DNA from: Alphaproteobacteria bacterium
GTDB lineage: Bacteria; Pseudomonadota; Alphaproteobacteria; Rickettsiales; SXRF01
Length of the DNA: 64,000 bases
Direction: 5' to 3'
NCBI GenBank assembly: GCA_025362975.1
Contig: JANYES010000011.1
Coordinates: forward strand, 255,581 to 319,580
The notes under the pieces were generated by a model. The model saw only the letters and a program-made list of their open reading frames with translations, ran no database searches and was not told the origin of the DNA. Numbering within the stretch: the first letter of the stretch is position 1; every line of letters starts with the position of its first letter. The position numbers and the translations under genes were made by a program. This document shows positions 42,543-52,055 of the stretch, piece after piece.

Positions 42543-45350
42543 ATGCAAAGCACGAACGATATAAGATCCGGGTTTTTAGACTTTTTCAAACGCGGCGGCC
42601 ACGAGGCAGTCCCCTCCAGCTCGCTCGTCCCGCAAAACGACCCGACGCTGATGTTCTCCAACGCGGGCATGAACCAGTTCAAAAATGTCTTCACGGGTGC
42701 AGAAAAACTCCCCTTCGTGCGTGCTGCCAGCTCACAAAAATGCGTGCGCGCCGGAGGCAAGCATAACGACCTCGACAACGTCGGTTACACCACCCGCCAC
42801 CACACGTTTTTCGAAATGCTTGGCAACTTTTCCTTCGGCGATTATTTCAAGGAAGACGCCATCGAATTCGCATGGAATCTGCTCACTAAAGAATTCGGCC
42901 TGAACAAAGAAAAACTCAGCTTCACCGTCTACCACACCGACGACGAAGCCTACGCCCTGTGGAAAAAAATCACTGGCTGCCACGACAGCAAAATCCTGCG
43001 CATTCCCACCAAAGATAATTTCTGGGTGATGGGCGACACCGGCCCCTGCGGCCCGTGCTCCGAAATCTTCTACGACCACGGCACCGCCGGTGGCAACGGC
43101 GAATGGGCGCTCAAGGCCGACGGTTCCGATAAGTTCGACGCGCGCTTCGTAGAAATCTGGAACCTCGTCTTCATGCAATACGAGCAGGTCGATCTGGAAA
43201 CCCGCGTCGACCTCCCCAAACCCTCCATCGACACCGGCATGGGCCTGGAGCGCATCACCGCAGTCATGCAAGGCGTACACGATAATTACGACATCGATCT
43301 ATTCAAAAACCTGATCGCCAATATCAAAGAACAGGTAATGCTACAAACTACAGTGCTTGGCGGCCAAAACGCAGATGCGGCTCCATACAAAGTGCTCGCC
43401 GACCATTTGCGTTCCTCCTGTTTCCTCATCGCCGACGGCGTACTGCCCTCCAACGAAGGCCGCGGCTATGTGCTTCGCCGCATCATGCGCCGCGCCATGC
43501 GCTACGCCCACCAGCTCGGATGCAAAGATCCGCTGATGTACCATCTCGTCCCCGCGCTCGTCACCGAAATGGGCACCGCCTATCCCGAACTCAAACGCGC
43601 CCAAGCCACCATCACCGACAACTTAAAACAAGAAGAAGAGCGCTTCAAACTCACCCTAGAGCGCGGCCTCAAGCTCCTCGAAGAAGAAACCGCCAAACTT
43701 TCCAAAGGCCAGAAACTCGCGGGCGACGCCGCCTTCAAACTCTACGACACCTACGGCTTCCCTCTCGACTTAACGCAAGACATCCTGCGCGCCCGCGGCA
43801 TGGAAGTTGACACCGACGGCTTCGAAAAATCGATGGAAGGCCAGCGCGATATGGCGCGTGCCGCGCATAAAGGCTCCGGCGATATCGCCATTGGCAAAAT
43901 CTGGTTCGAAGTCAAAGAAAAAACCGGCGCAACCGAGTTCACCGGCTACGATGTTGACGATCAGGACGCAAAAGTCGTGGCCATCGTCAAAGGCAGCGAA
44001 ACCATCACCAACGCCCACGCGGGCGACGACGTTTTCATCGTCCTCGACAAAACCCCGTTCTACGGCGAATCCGGCGGCCAAGCCGGCGACACCGGCCGTT
44101 TCGAGCGCAACGGCATGGTCGCAGCCCACATCTCCGACACGCAAAAACCCATCGACGAACTCCACGTCCACAAAGCCAAACTCGATTTCGACCTGAGCGT
44201 CGGCGACACCGTGCGCGCTGTGATCGACACGCCTTTGCGCAATTCCACCCGCGCCAATCACTCCGCCACCCACTTACTGCACAAAGCATTGCGCGAGGCG
44301 CTGGGCGACCACGTCACGCAAAAAGGCTCCCTAGTCGAATCTTCCGCGCTTCGTTTCGACTTCAGCCATCCTAAAGCCGTCACAACTGAAGAACTCACCA
44401 AAATCGAAGCCCGCGTCAACGCGCTCGTCGCTCGCAACACGCCCGTCTCCACCGACGTCAAAACCCCGAATGAAGCCATCGAATCCGGCGCAATGGCCCT
44501 CTTCGGCGAAAAATACGGCGACAAAGTCCGCATGCTCTCAATGGGCGACGACGACGGCAAGCACTACTCCGTCGAGCTCTGCGGCGGCACCCATGTGCGC
44601 TCCACCGGCGAGATCGGCCTGTTCAAAGTCACCTCCGAAGGCTCCGTCGCCTCCGGCATCCGCCGCATCGTCGCTGTCACCGGCGAAGGCGTGCGCCATT
44701 ACTTCGAGCATACCCTAGCCGAGCAGGAAAAACGCCTGCACAAGCTCGAAGACGATTCCAACAAGCTTGAAACCGACCTGCTCGACGCGCAAAGCAAACT
44801 CGGCAAAACCCCGCCCGCGCCCGTGCCTAAACAAAGCTACGAAATGCTCGCCGGGCTTTTAGAAAATAAAGCCTACAACGAGCTGCAAGCCTTGTTCATG
44901 AAGGAATCCGAAAAGCAACTCGCCCTTATCGACCAGCTACAGGAAGCCAACAAAAAACTTCAAAAAGACGTAGCCGAAGCCAAAAAACAACTGGCCCTAG
45001 GCGCCAGCGGCGAAGTCAAACCCGAAACCATCGGCAGCATCACCTTCATCGGCAAAGTTTTCGACGGCCTCGACCCGAAAGAACTCCGCCCGCTCATGGA
45101 AGGCTACGCCAAGCAAGCCCAAGTCGTCGTCGTCGGCACCAATGTCGAAGGCAAGGCCTCGGTTGCCGCTGCCGTATCCAAACCGCTATCGGAAAAACTC
45201 AGCGCCGTCACGCTCGTCCAGGCCGCTGTCGCCGAACTCGGCGGCAAAGGCGGCGGTGGCCGCCCCGAAATGGCACAGGGCGGTGGCCCCGACGCCGACA
45301 AATTCGACGCCGCGCTCGACAAAATCAAATCCCTCGTTGCCGCCGCCTGA
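42543..45350 (+). CDS. alaS: Alanine--tRNA ligase
   Basis: Charges tRNA-Ala and edits mischarged Ser/Gly. It has about 935 residues from the ATG at 42543 (MQSTNDIRSGFLDFFKRGGH), the conserved N-terminus; upstream in-frame starts are unlikely because they lie in the terminator. The class II core has PSSSLVPQNDPTLMFSNAGM (motif region) and GNFSFGDYFK. The editing domain has NHSATHLLHKALR and the zinc-type CGGTHVRSTGEIG, and the C-Ala domain follows (LGGKGGGGRPEMAQGGG). All hallmarks are intact. Confidence 0.98.
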   Translation: MQSTNDIRSGFLDFFKRGGHEAVPSSSLVPQNDPTLMFSNAGMNQFKNVFTGAEKLPFVRAASSQKCVRAGGKHNDLDNVGYTTRHHTFFEMLGNFSFGDYFKEDAIEFAWNLLTKEFGLNKEKLSFTVYHTDDEAYALWKKITGCHDSKILRIPTKDNFWVMGDTGPCGPCSEIFYDHGTAGGNGEWALKADGSDKFDARFVEIWNLVFMQYEQVDLETRVDLPKPSIDTGMGLERITAVMQGVHDNYDIDLFKNLIANIKEQVMLQTTVLGGQNADAAPYKVLADHLRSSCFLIADGVLPSNEGRGYVLRRIMRRAMRYAHQLGCKDPLMYHLVPALVTEMGTAYPELKRAQATITDNLKQEEERFKLTLERGLKLLEEETAKLSKGQKLAGDAAFKLYDTYGFPLDLTQDILRARGMEVDTDGFEKSMEGQRDMARAAHKGSGDIAIGKIWFEVKEKTGATEFTGYDVDDQDAKVVAIVKGSETITNAHAGDDVFIVLDKTPFYGESGGQAGDTGRFERNGMVAAHISDTQKPIDELHVHKAKLDFDLSVGDTVRAVIDTPLRNSTRANHSATHLLHKALREALGDHVTQKGSLVESSALRFDFSHPKAVTTEELTKIEARVNALVARNTPVSTDVKTPNEAIESGAMALFGEKYGDKVRMLSMGDDDGKHYSVELCGGTHVRSTGEIGLFKVTSEGSVASGIRRIVAVTGEGVRHYFEHTLAEQEKRLHKLEDDSNKLETDLLDAQSKLGKTPPAPVPKQSYEMLAGLLENKAYNELQALFMKESEKQLALIDQLQEANKKLQKDVAEAKKQLALGASGEVKPETIGSITFIGKVFDGLDPKELRPLMEGYAKQAQVVVVGTNVEGKASVAAAVSKPLSEKLSAVTLVQAAVAELGGKGGGGRPEMAQGGGPDADKFDAALDKIKSLVAAA

Positions 45351-45552
45351 AAATGTCCGACACGCTCATCCCTCCTGCTGCCGTCCAACGCGCCTTCACC
45401 CTTCTTTAAGATCGAGGCCGTTAATCATTGGCTCAAAGGCTGAAAAACCGTCCCAACCGGTGCCGCAAAGGGAATTTCCGCCTAAAATTTAACCAATTAG
45501 AAACGGTTAACCGCTAGATTTCTACTCAAACCATTAACCTTGCGAGTAGACA

Positions 45553-46992
45553 ATGACCACCTCCATCACAGTAGCGTACGGCGACGGCATCGGCCCGGAA
45601 ATCATGGAAGCCACCCTGCATATCCTCAAAGAAGCCGGCGCGGACATCGCCATCGAAACCATCGAAGTCGGCGAGCGCGTTTACAACATGGGCGCCACCT
45701 CGGGCATCCTGCCCACCGCCTGGGAATCCCTTCGCCGCACCAAAGTGCTGCTCAAAGCCCCGATCACCACGCCGCAGGGCAAAGGCTACAAATCCCTCAA
45801 CGTCACCATGCGCAAAACCCTTGGCATGTACGCCAACATCCGCCCCACCAAAAGCTACCACCCGATGGTCAAAACCAACCATCCGAAAATGGACCTCGTC
45901 ATCGTCCGCGAAAACGAAGAAGACCTCTACGCCGGCATCGAACACCGCCAGAGCGAAGACGTGCTGCAATGCCTGAAACTCATCACCCGCTCCGGCTCCG
46001 AGCGCATCATCCGCTACGCCTTTGACTACGCGGTGGCCAACGGCCGCAAAAAAATCACCTGCATGACCAAAGACAACATCATGAAACTCGCCGACGGCAC
46101 CTTCCACAAGCTGTTCGACGAAATCGCCGCTGAATACCCTGCCGTGGAAAAAGACCACTACATTATCGATATCGGCGCCGCCCGCATCGCCTCCAAACCC
46201 GAAATTTTCGACGTCATCGTCACCCTCAACCTCTACGGCGACATCATCTCCGACATCGCCGCCGAAGTCTCCGGGTCGGTGGGCCTCGCAGGTTCTTCCA
46301 ACATCGCCGAAGATTTCGCCATGTTTGAAGCCATTCACGGTTCCGCCCCCGACATCGCGGGCAAGAACATAGCCAATCCCTCGGGCATCTTGCAATCCGC
46401 CATTATGATGCTCATCCATATTGGCCAGCCAGATATCGCCAGCAAAATCCAGAACGCATGGCTCAAAACCTTAGAAGACGGCATTCACACCGGCGACATC
46501 TACCGCAAAGAGCTAAGCAAAGAAAAAGTCGGCTGTAAGGAATTCGCCGACGCGGTCGTCAAGCGTCTCGGCAAAAAACCCTCCGAGTTCGCAAGCGTCG
46601 CTTACGTCAAAACCGAACGTCAGGCCACCAAAGCCAACACCGCCAAAGCCAAAGCGAAAAAAGAACTCGTCGGCGTCGATCTCTTCGTCGCATGGGACGG
46701 CTCGCTCGACGAGCTGGGCGCCAAAGTCACCGCACTCGCCGGTGACGGTCTGGAGCTGAAAACACTCGCCAACAAAGGCCTCAAAGTCTGGCCGGATGTC
46801 GATATCAGCGGCATCCACATCACCGACCAGTGCCATTGCCGCTTCCGCATGTCCGAAGGTAAAACCACCACGCACGCCGCCATCGCAGCACTCATGGACC
46901 GCGCCCAGAAAGCTGGCCTCGATTTCACCAAAACCGAAAACCTCTACCTGTTCGACGGCCAGCTCGGCTTCAGTCTCGGTCAAGGCGAATGA
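45553..46992 (+). CDS. icd: Isocitrate dehydrogenase with C-terminal extension
   Basis: Converts isocitrate to 2-oxoglutarate in the TCA cycle. It has 479 residues. The dehydrogenase core (1-335) shows ITVAYGDGIGPEIMEATL, VRENEEDLYAGIEHRQ, the Lys/Asp active-site region around MTKDNIMKLADG and NLYGDIISDIAAEV, and GSAPDIAGKNIANPSGIL. About 140 further residues form an extra C-terminal domain (VGVDLFVAWDGSLDELGAKV through CHCRFRMSEGKTTTHAAIAA). Extensions like this are known from Thermus and rickettsial enzymes. Coenzyme choice needs structure-based inspection. It has a monocistronic appearance. Confidence 0.93.
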   Translation: MTTSITVAYGDGIGPEIMEATLHILKEAGADIAIETIEVGERVYNMGATSGILPTAWESLRRTKVLLKAPITTPQGKGYKSLNVTMRKTLGMYANIRPTKSYHPMVKTNHPKMDLVIVRENEEDLYAGIEHRQSEDVLQCLKLITRSGSERIIRYAFDYAVANGRKKITCMTKDNIMKLADGTFHKLFDEIAAEYPAVEKDHYIIDIGAARIASKPEIFDVIVTLNLYGDIISDIAAEVSGSVGLAGSSNIAEDFAMFEAIHGSAPDIAGKNIANPSGILQSAIMMLIHIGQPDIASKIQNAWLKTLEDGIHTGDIYRKELSKEKVGCKEFADAVVKRLGKKPSEFASVAYVKTERQATKANTAKAKAKKELVGVDLFVAWDGSLDELGAKVTALAGDGLELKTLANKGLKVWPDVDISGIHITDQCHCRFRMSEGKTTTHAAIAALMDRAQKAGLDFTKTENLYLFDGQLGFSLGQGE

Positions 46993-47163
46993 GCAAAAAT
47001 AGGGCGCTTCCTGACTTGATTGCTATGGCTTACTATCTGAATTAGCATAAGTAAAAAATGGCGATGTCAAGAAATGTCAAGAGAACGCAAGTAAAAACGC
47101 CTCGAATTGACGTCCCGCGCAGCGATAAAATACCTAACCTTCTGTAATTTAAAAGTAAATATT

Positions 47164-48672
47164 ATGGCTAGAGCCCCAAAACCATTAATTCCTACGGTCC
47201 CGAACGGTCCCGCTAGCACGCCCAGCTACCGCGAATCGCTCTGGATGGTCCCGGTCATGTTCTTAGCCACCCTCATCGCCTATTACCGCCTGGCTTACCC
47301 ACTTTTAAACGACAACGACGTGCCGTGGCACATCGCCATCGGGCGCTTGCTCGTGGACACCCATCACCTCCCCGAACACGACATCTGGGCTTACGGCAAC
47401 GATAACCACCCGTGGTACATCCTGTCATGGGTCTGGAACCTGATGCTCGGCATCGCCGACCGTCTGTTCGGCGAACTCGGCGTGTTTATCTTCAGCCTCT
47501 CAGTCGCCGCCGGATTAGTCGCCGCCACCACCGCGCGCATGCTCAAGCTCGGCATCGCCCTTCCCGCCGTCATGCTCACCGCCATCATGTCGGCGCTCTG
47601 CATGCTCGACTACGTCACCGCCCGTCCGCAACTCGCCGGTTATGCGCTCGCATTTTCCTTCTACGCCCTCATGCACAAAAGCCGCACCGACACCGGCTAC
47701 CGTTCCCTCCGTTGGCTGCCCCCGCTCATGGCCCTATGGCCCAACACGCATGGCAGCTTCATGGTCGGCTTCGTGATCATGGGCACCTATGCCGTGGAAG
47801 CATGGTTCACCAAGCGTTTCGACTGGCTGAAACACATAGTCATCATCGGCTGTTTGTGCGCCATCTGCCTGCTCATCAACCCTTACGGCCCGAAAGTCGC
47901 CATCGCCGCGATGGTCTCCTTCACCAGCCCGGCCACGCGCTACACCTCCGAATGGCTGCCCTTCAACTTCGGCACCAGCACCGGCCTGTCGCTCTGGCTC
48001 ATCATGTTCATCTTCGCTTCAAACTTACGCGGCGCAAGAATCTTCGCCGCCGATAAAATCCTCGCGATGGGCACGCTGATCGCCACCATGTTCTCCATCC
48101 GCAACGGCGCCTTCTTCATCCTGATGTCCGCCCCGTATCTCGCCACCTGCCTCGACGAAGTCACCCGCGATTTGCGCAAACCCCAACCGGAATCGCCGCT
48201 CGCAAAATTCATGGCCAAACAATCCCTGAAAACCGTCTGGGCAGCGTCCGCCGCCATCCTCCTCATCCTCTGCCTCACCGCCAAAGCGCTGCCGCATGAC
48301 GACAAAATCGAAAGCGAAGATTTCTCCGCCAACGACGCCATCCAATATGCGCTCGCCCACTACCCCGAGCATCATTTTTTCAGCGACTACAATCTCGGCG
48401 GTCAGATAGTCTACCGCACGGCAGGCAAGCTCTCCTATTTCATGGACAGCCGCGCCTCCACCGCCTACGACCCCGAAGCAGTCGAAGAAGCGATGGGTTT
48501 CCTCAAGCTTACCGACGGCTGGCAGGACCGCATAAAAAAGCGCGGTCTTAACGGCCTGATTATGGCCAAAGGCACCAATTTCGGCGAAGCTTACGAAAAA
48601 GGCCTCTACCATGACCATTGGAAGCTAGTGTTTGCAGGAAAGCGGGCGAACGTGTATATTGCGCGTCCTTAA
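47164..48672 (+). CDS. Polytopic membrane protein, GT-C glycosyltransferase-like
   Basis: About 502 residues from the ATG at 47164, with 10-11 predicted membrane helices. Early loop residues NDNDVPWHIAIGRLLVDTHH, HDIWAYGNDNHPWYILSW and the later WPNTHGSFMVGFVIMG and LLINPYGPKVAI patterns recur in bacterial GT-C-like membrane proteins whose catalytic acids lie in the first periplasmic loop. The C-terminal 100 residues are soluble (DKIESEDFSANDAIQYALAH). No ribosome site is obvious; an upstream TTG at 47107 is an alternative start. The substrate is unknown. Confidence 0.75.
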   Translation: MARAPKPLIPTVPNGPASTPSYRESLWMVPVMFLATLIAYYRLAYPLLNDNDVPWHIAIGRLLVDTHHLPEHDIWAYGNDNHPWYILSWVWNLMLGIADRLFGELGVFIFSLSVAAGLVAATTARMLKLGIALPAVMLTAIMSALCMLDYVTARPQLAGYALAFSFYALMHKSRTDTGYRSLRWLPPLMALWPNTHGSFMVGFVIMGTYAVEAWFTKRFDWLKHIVIIGCLCAICLLINPYGPKVAIAAMVSFTSPATRYTSEWLPFNFGTSTGLSLWLIMFIFASNLRGARIFAADKILAMGTLIATMFSIRNGAFFILMSAPYLATCLDEVTRDLRKPQPESPLAKFMAKQSLKTVWAASAAILLILCLTAKALPHDDKIESEDFSANDAIQYALAHYPEHHFFSDYNLGGQIVYRTAGKLSYFMDSRASTAYDPEAVEEAMGFLKLTDGWQDRIKKRGLNGLIMAKGTNFGEAYEKGLYHDHWKLVFAGKRANVYIARP

Positions 48673-48775
48673 CTTGGTTTTGCAATCGGATAGCTAGGTT
48701 TTCCGCGCATCTGCGCACGCAATCCGTATCGAAACTTTACGCCACTTTGCTTTAACTCCCATTATGAGGGCGAAC

Positions 48776-49492
48776 ATGTCTAACCCAGATAACCACCTGC
48801 TTGAAACCATCAAGAGCGTCATGGTCCCCATCCACCCGGCCGGCTGGATGTTCATCACTATTTTCGCCGTGGTATCGCTCATCCTCGCGCTTATCTGGTC
48901 GCCGCTAGGCTGGATCGGCCTCATCCTCACCGCATGGTGCGTCTACTTCTTCCGCGACCCGCACCGCATCACCCCCACCCGCGAAGACCTGGTCGTCTCT
49001 CCTGCCGACGGCGTCGTCCAGACCATCCGCAAATGCGTGCCGCCCGCCGAACTCGAAATCGGCACCGAAGAGCGCTTCCGCATCAGCATTTTCCTAAATG
49101 TTTTCAACGTGCACGTGAACCGCGTGCCGATGGAAGGCACTATCACCAAAATGCATTACCACGCCGGTAAGTTCTTAAACGCCGCTCTCGATAAAGCCAG
49201 CGAAGAAAACGAACGCCAGTCCATCCAGATCACGCTTCCGTCCGGCAAAAAAATGGGCGTGGTGCAGATCGCAGGCTTAGTCGCCCGCCGCATCCTGTGC
49301 GACCTGAAAGAAGGCCAGTCGGTCAAAACCGGCGAGCGCTTCGGCATCATCCGTTTCGGCAGCCGCACTGATGTGTATTTGCCGCCGGAAATTATCCCGC
49401 TCGTCATCGAAGGCCAGACCGCCGTCGGCGGTGAAACAATTCTCGCCGACATAAAAAGCGCCGAACCCCAACGCGTAGGAACCAAACATTGA
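48776..49492 (+). CDS. psd: Phosphatidylserine decarboxylase proenzyme
   Basis: Makes phosphatidylethanolamine by decarboxylating phosphatidylserine at the inner membrane. It has about 238 residues from the ATG at 48776, which has GAGGG 8 nt upstream. The N-terminal membrane anchor is WMFITIFAVVSLILALIW. Conserved segments are VVSPADGVVQTI, NVFNVHVNRVPMEG and IRFGSRTDVYLPPEI, where the Ser of GSR is the autocleavage site that yields the pyruvoyl group. This is the short alphaproteobacterial form. Its stop overlaps the pssA start (TTGA). Confidence 0.95.
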   Translation: MSNPDNHLLETIKSVMVPIHPAGWMFITIFAVVSLILALIWSPLGWIGLILTAWCVYFFRDPHRITPTREDLVVSPADGVVQTIRKCVPPAELEIGTEERFRISIFLNVFNVHVNRVPMEGTITKMHYHAGKFLNAALDKASEENERQSIQITLPSGKKMGVVQIAGLVARRILCDLKEGQSVKTGERFGIIRFGSRTDVYLPPEIIPLVIEGQTAVGGETILADIKSAEPQRVGTKH

Positions 49493-50265
49493 GACACGAA
49501 CAGGACCGCCGCCGCCGCAGGCTTCGTAAAAGCGAACAGCCCATCAGCCGTTTGTTCCCCAACATGGTGACCATCGCGGGCCTGTGCTGCGGCCTGTCCG
49601 CCATCCGCTTCGCGATGACCCCGCGCTGGGAAATCGCCGTCGCCTTTATCATCGCCGCCGCGCTGATCGACGGCATGGACGGGCGCCTGGCCCGCATGCT
49701 GGGAGCCACCAGCGTTTTCGGCGCACAGCTCGATTCCCTGTCGGATTTCGTCTGCTTCGGCGTCTCTCCAGCGCTCGTGATGTATATGTGGACACTTCAC
49801 GACATCAAAGGTTTCGGCTGGGCCGCGGTCCTATTCTTCAGCGTCTGCACCGCCCTTCGCCTTGCACGTTTCAACACCGGTTTATTCGAAGAAAAACAAC
49901 CGTGGGAGAAGCAATTCTTCACCGGCGTGCCCTCACCCGCTGGCGGCATCCTCTGCCTGTTGCCGCTGATGATCAGCTTCCAGTTCGACAACATCACCAT
50001 CCCACCTTTCGTGGTAGCAATCCATTTGCTCGTCGTCGGCACGCTGATGTCCAGCCGCATCCCCACCTTCGCGGGCAAGCATATCCGTATCAAGCACGAC
50101 TGGATTCCCATGTTCATGCTGACCGCCACCGCACTGCTGGTGCTGTTCATCATCGAGCCGTGGCTGTCGTTGATCGTCATCAGCGTCGTCTATTTGGTAT
50201 CGATTCTTTTCAGCGTGCAGCGCCATCGCCGCTTAAGCCGCCAGACTCCCACCGAACCGGCCTAG
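49489..50265 (+). CDS. pssA: CDP-diacylglycerol--serine O-phosphatidyltransferase
   Basis: Makes phosphatidylserine, the substrate for the psd product encoded just upstream. It has 258 residues from a TTG that overlaps the psd stop. An Arg-rich N-terminus (RHEQDRRRRRLRKSEQPISR) precedes about seven membrane helices. The CDP-alcohol phosphatidyltransferase motif is intact: DGMDGRLARMLGATSVFGAQ followed by LDSLSD. Together psd and pssA complete phosphatidylethanolamine synthesis. Its stop overlaps the convergent gene at 50262 by 4 nt. Confidence 0.95.
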   Translation: MRHEQDRRRRRLRKSEQPISRLFPNMVTIAGLCCGLSAIRFAMTPRWEIAVAFIIAAALIDGMDGRLARMLGATSVFGAQLDSLSDFVCFGVSPALVMYMWTLHDIKGFGWAAVLFFSVCTALRLARFNTGLFEEKQPWEKQFFTGVPSPAGGILCLLPLMISFQFDNITIPPFVVAIHLLVVGTLMSSRIPTFAGKHIRIKHDWIPMFMLTATALLVLFIIEPWLSLIVISVVYLVSILFSVQRHRRLSRQTPTEPA

Positions 50266-50780
50266 CCGATCTGCATTCCGCTAGACTCCACGTGCTGGCA
50301 GAATAAAATAGCCCGCGCGAGGTTATCAAACGTCCAGTGCGTCTGGTTGTTATGCTCGTTAACACAGGCGCCGACCAGCTCATAAGCCCGCTCCATCGAC
50401 GGCGCTTTTTCATACGCCGCCAGCGCCATGCCCATTTCGGTTTCCGGGTGCGGTCGGCAGATTCCACCTTCCGGGCCCGTGGTAATTTCATACACTAAGA
50501 ACGTCACCATCGTCGGAATGGAAAGTTTCAAACGGCGCCCCGCGGTTTCCGCGTCGATATTGCCTGCTTTGAATTTCGTCGCCGTATCCTTGATGCAGCG
50601 AATGCTTTTGCTGACATTATCCATCAGGAAAGGATCGAACAGATCGTGGTTGCGCACGGTAGTGGGCATGACCATTTCGCTTAAGCGCATCCGCTTCAGG
50701 GTGTTGAGCATGTCGTCGGCGAGACGATGCAGGTAAGCATCGTTCCCTTCGGGTCTGGTGAGCGCCTTTTGGAATGTCAT
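50262..50780 (-). CDS. Soluble protein of unknown function
   Basis: A 172-residue cytoplasmic helical protein. Features: MTFQKALTRPEGNDAYLHRL at the start, a central KLSIPTMVTFLVYEITTGPE segment and a C-terminal THWTFDNLARAILFCQHVES. No signal peptide, membrane helix or recognised domain. It is a single gene convergent with pssA; the next minus-strand gene upstream (50848) is separated by 67 nt. Confidence 0.7.
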   Translation of the reverse strand: MTFQKALTRPEGNDAYLHRLADDMLNTLKRMRLSEMVMPTTVRNHDLFDPFLMDNVSKSIRCIKDTATKFKAGNIDAETAGRRLKLSIPTMVTFLVYEITTGPEGGICRPHPETEMGMALAAYEKAPSMERAYELVGACVNEHNNQTHWTFDNLARAILFCQHVESSGMQIG

Positions 50781-50847
50781 AGTGCCTGCGTTTTATTTTC
50801 TTGCCTGCAGATTTAAAGCCAGCGCGGCCCCCGCCGCAACCTCAAAG

Positions 50848-51099
50848 TTAACCATGCTTAATTTTCATGATCAAAATCGTCAGCGCCATAAAGAAAGTCA
50901 GTCCGTTAGCCCACAGCATCGAAGGCGACTCGATCATATACCCATACAACGCCCACGCCGCCAGCCCCGAGGTAATCATGATATACATGCCCAGCGAAAT
51001 ACTCTTGGTATGCTTGTGTTTGAGCACCCGGTGCACCTGTGGGATGTACGCCACGGTGGTGAGGAATGCAGCGATGGAACCGACGATTTCAGGATTCAT
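50848..51099 (-). CDS. SemiSWEET / PQ-loop small transporter
   Basis: An 83-residue protein with three membrane helices, the size of bacterial SemiSWEETs that dimerise to carry sugars. The PQ-loop motif is present in AAFLTTVAYIPQVHRVLKHK (IPQ), followed by the SISLGMYIMITSGLAAWALY helix and the NGLTFFMALTILIMKI helix. Substrate is not readable from sequence. Hairpin DNA at 51155-51203 lies upstream. Confidence 0.9.
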   Translation of the reverse strand: MNPEIVGSIAAFLTTVAYIPQVHRVLKHKHTKSISLGMYIMITSGLAAWALYGYMIESPSMLWANGLTFFMALTILIMKIKHG

Positions 51100-51154
51100 A
51101 TTACGGCACGATAAGGGTTATTCCTTCAAGTATACCGATAATCCCCGCAAACGC

Positions 51155-51203
51155 AAAGGGAGCGATTCACGGTTGTTTTCACAATCCGCAAATCGCTCCC
51201 TTT
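51155..51203. terminator. Intergenic hairpin, possible terminator of minus-strand gene 51242
   Basis: A perfect 13-bp stem (AAAGGGAGCGATT, 51155-51167, with 51191-51203) has a 23-nt loop. It lies 39 nt after the stop of the minus-strand gene at 51242-51739. The flanking tract is only weakly T-rich, so it could be a terminator or a processing/stability hairpin. Confidence 0.55.
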
Positions 51204-51241
51204 ACTTAGTTGACGCATGCGCTGGTGTTGTCACCGCGCGC

Positions 51242-51739
51242 TTACTTCTTATCCGCCTTTTTCTTGGCGGTCGGCTTCAGCTTTTTCTTAGCTGCGGCCT
51301 TTTTCTTGATGTCATCCACCTTGCCTTTAATGGCTTCGAGGATGGGGCTGCCGCTTTCCGCTTCTTCCTCCTCGCCCTTGACGGGTTTGGCGGTTTTATC
51401 GGCGGGCTCGGCCTGCTTGTTGAGCTTGTTGAGCTTGGCCTTGAGCAGCTTGTAACCCGCGGTGTCCGACTTCTTGAACGCTTCGGCCACCTGTTGGGCG
51501 TCGAGCAGGAACGCGACGAATGTCGGGTCTTGCTTGAGTTCCTTGATGGAGGCCGCGACGCCGTCGGGGTCGTCGACGAGATGGGTCACCAGGGCCACAC
51601 CCTTAACGAAGAGGCCCGGGGCCTCTTCGATGATGAGCTGGATGATGGCCTCGTCGATCGTGAACCCGGTGGTAAAGTTGAAGCCGAGCTGGGTTCCGAC
51701 CTTGGCCGAAACCGTGACGCTTTTGACGGAAAACAACAT
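51242..51739 (-). CDS. Soluble protein with Lys-rich tail, unknown function
   Basis: About 165 residues from the ATG at 51739, chosen because GGAG lies 8 nt upstream; the open frame extends 44 codons further without coding character. The N-terminus is beta-like (MLFSVKSVTVSAKVGTQLGF), followed by helical stretches and a Lys/Ala-rich C-terminus (KKKAAAKKKLKPTAKKKADK), as seen in nucleic-acid-binding tails. A 23-nt near-perfect palindrome lies within the coding region at 51607-51629. No family is recognised. Confidence 0.68.
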   Translation of the reverse strand: MLFSVKSVTVSAKVGTQLGFNFTTGFTIDEAIIQLIIEEAPGLFVKGVALVTHLVDDPDGVAASIKELKQDPTFVAFLLDAQQVAEAFKKSDTAGYKLLKAKLNKLNKQAEPADKTAKPVKGEEEEAESGSPILEAIKGKVDDIKKKAAAKKKLKPTAKKKADKK

Positions 51740-51754
51740 GGTCATCTCCGAGAA

Positions 51755-51780
51755 ACCTACGCTCGGGGGAATGCGTAGGT
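51755..51780 (-). promoter_or_regulatory. 5' leader hairpin upstream of gene 51242-51739
   Basis: ACCTACGC (51755-51762) pairs with GCGTAGGT (51773-51780) around a 10-nt loop that reads C-rich on the minus-strand RNA. The hairpin ends 16 nt before the ATG and just before the ribosome site, where it could modulate initiation. Its function is not known. Confidence 0.45.
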
Positions 51781-52055
51781 TGTATCGCTTGAAAAGACTT
51801 CCCGTAAAGTCTTCTTCTGCTCCTGTTAGATCTTCAAAGTTGAAGGTAACAAGTGCAAAACAGGCCCACATTATGGGGTAAGCGGCGTAAAGTAAAGGAA
51901 GTCGATTAAATTAAATTAACCAATGCGACGATAATTTTAAATATTCAACTACTTAAAAATCGCCTTACCTTCCCGAAACAGCTAAGTTTTTAGTGCAATA
52001 TCAGAAATTTCCTATAATTTGACTGCTTCCTTTAGCCCTAACCATAGACCACCGC

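Noticed and set aside
45526-46419. Minus-strand open frame antisense to icd
   Set aside because: Gly/Asp/Val/Phe-rich shadow of a certain plus-strand gene.
47107-47163. TTG start extending the GT-C-like protein by 19 residues
   Set aside because: No ribosome site for the TTG, and the added residues do not look like part of the protein; the ATG at 47164 is preferred.
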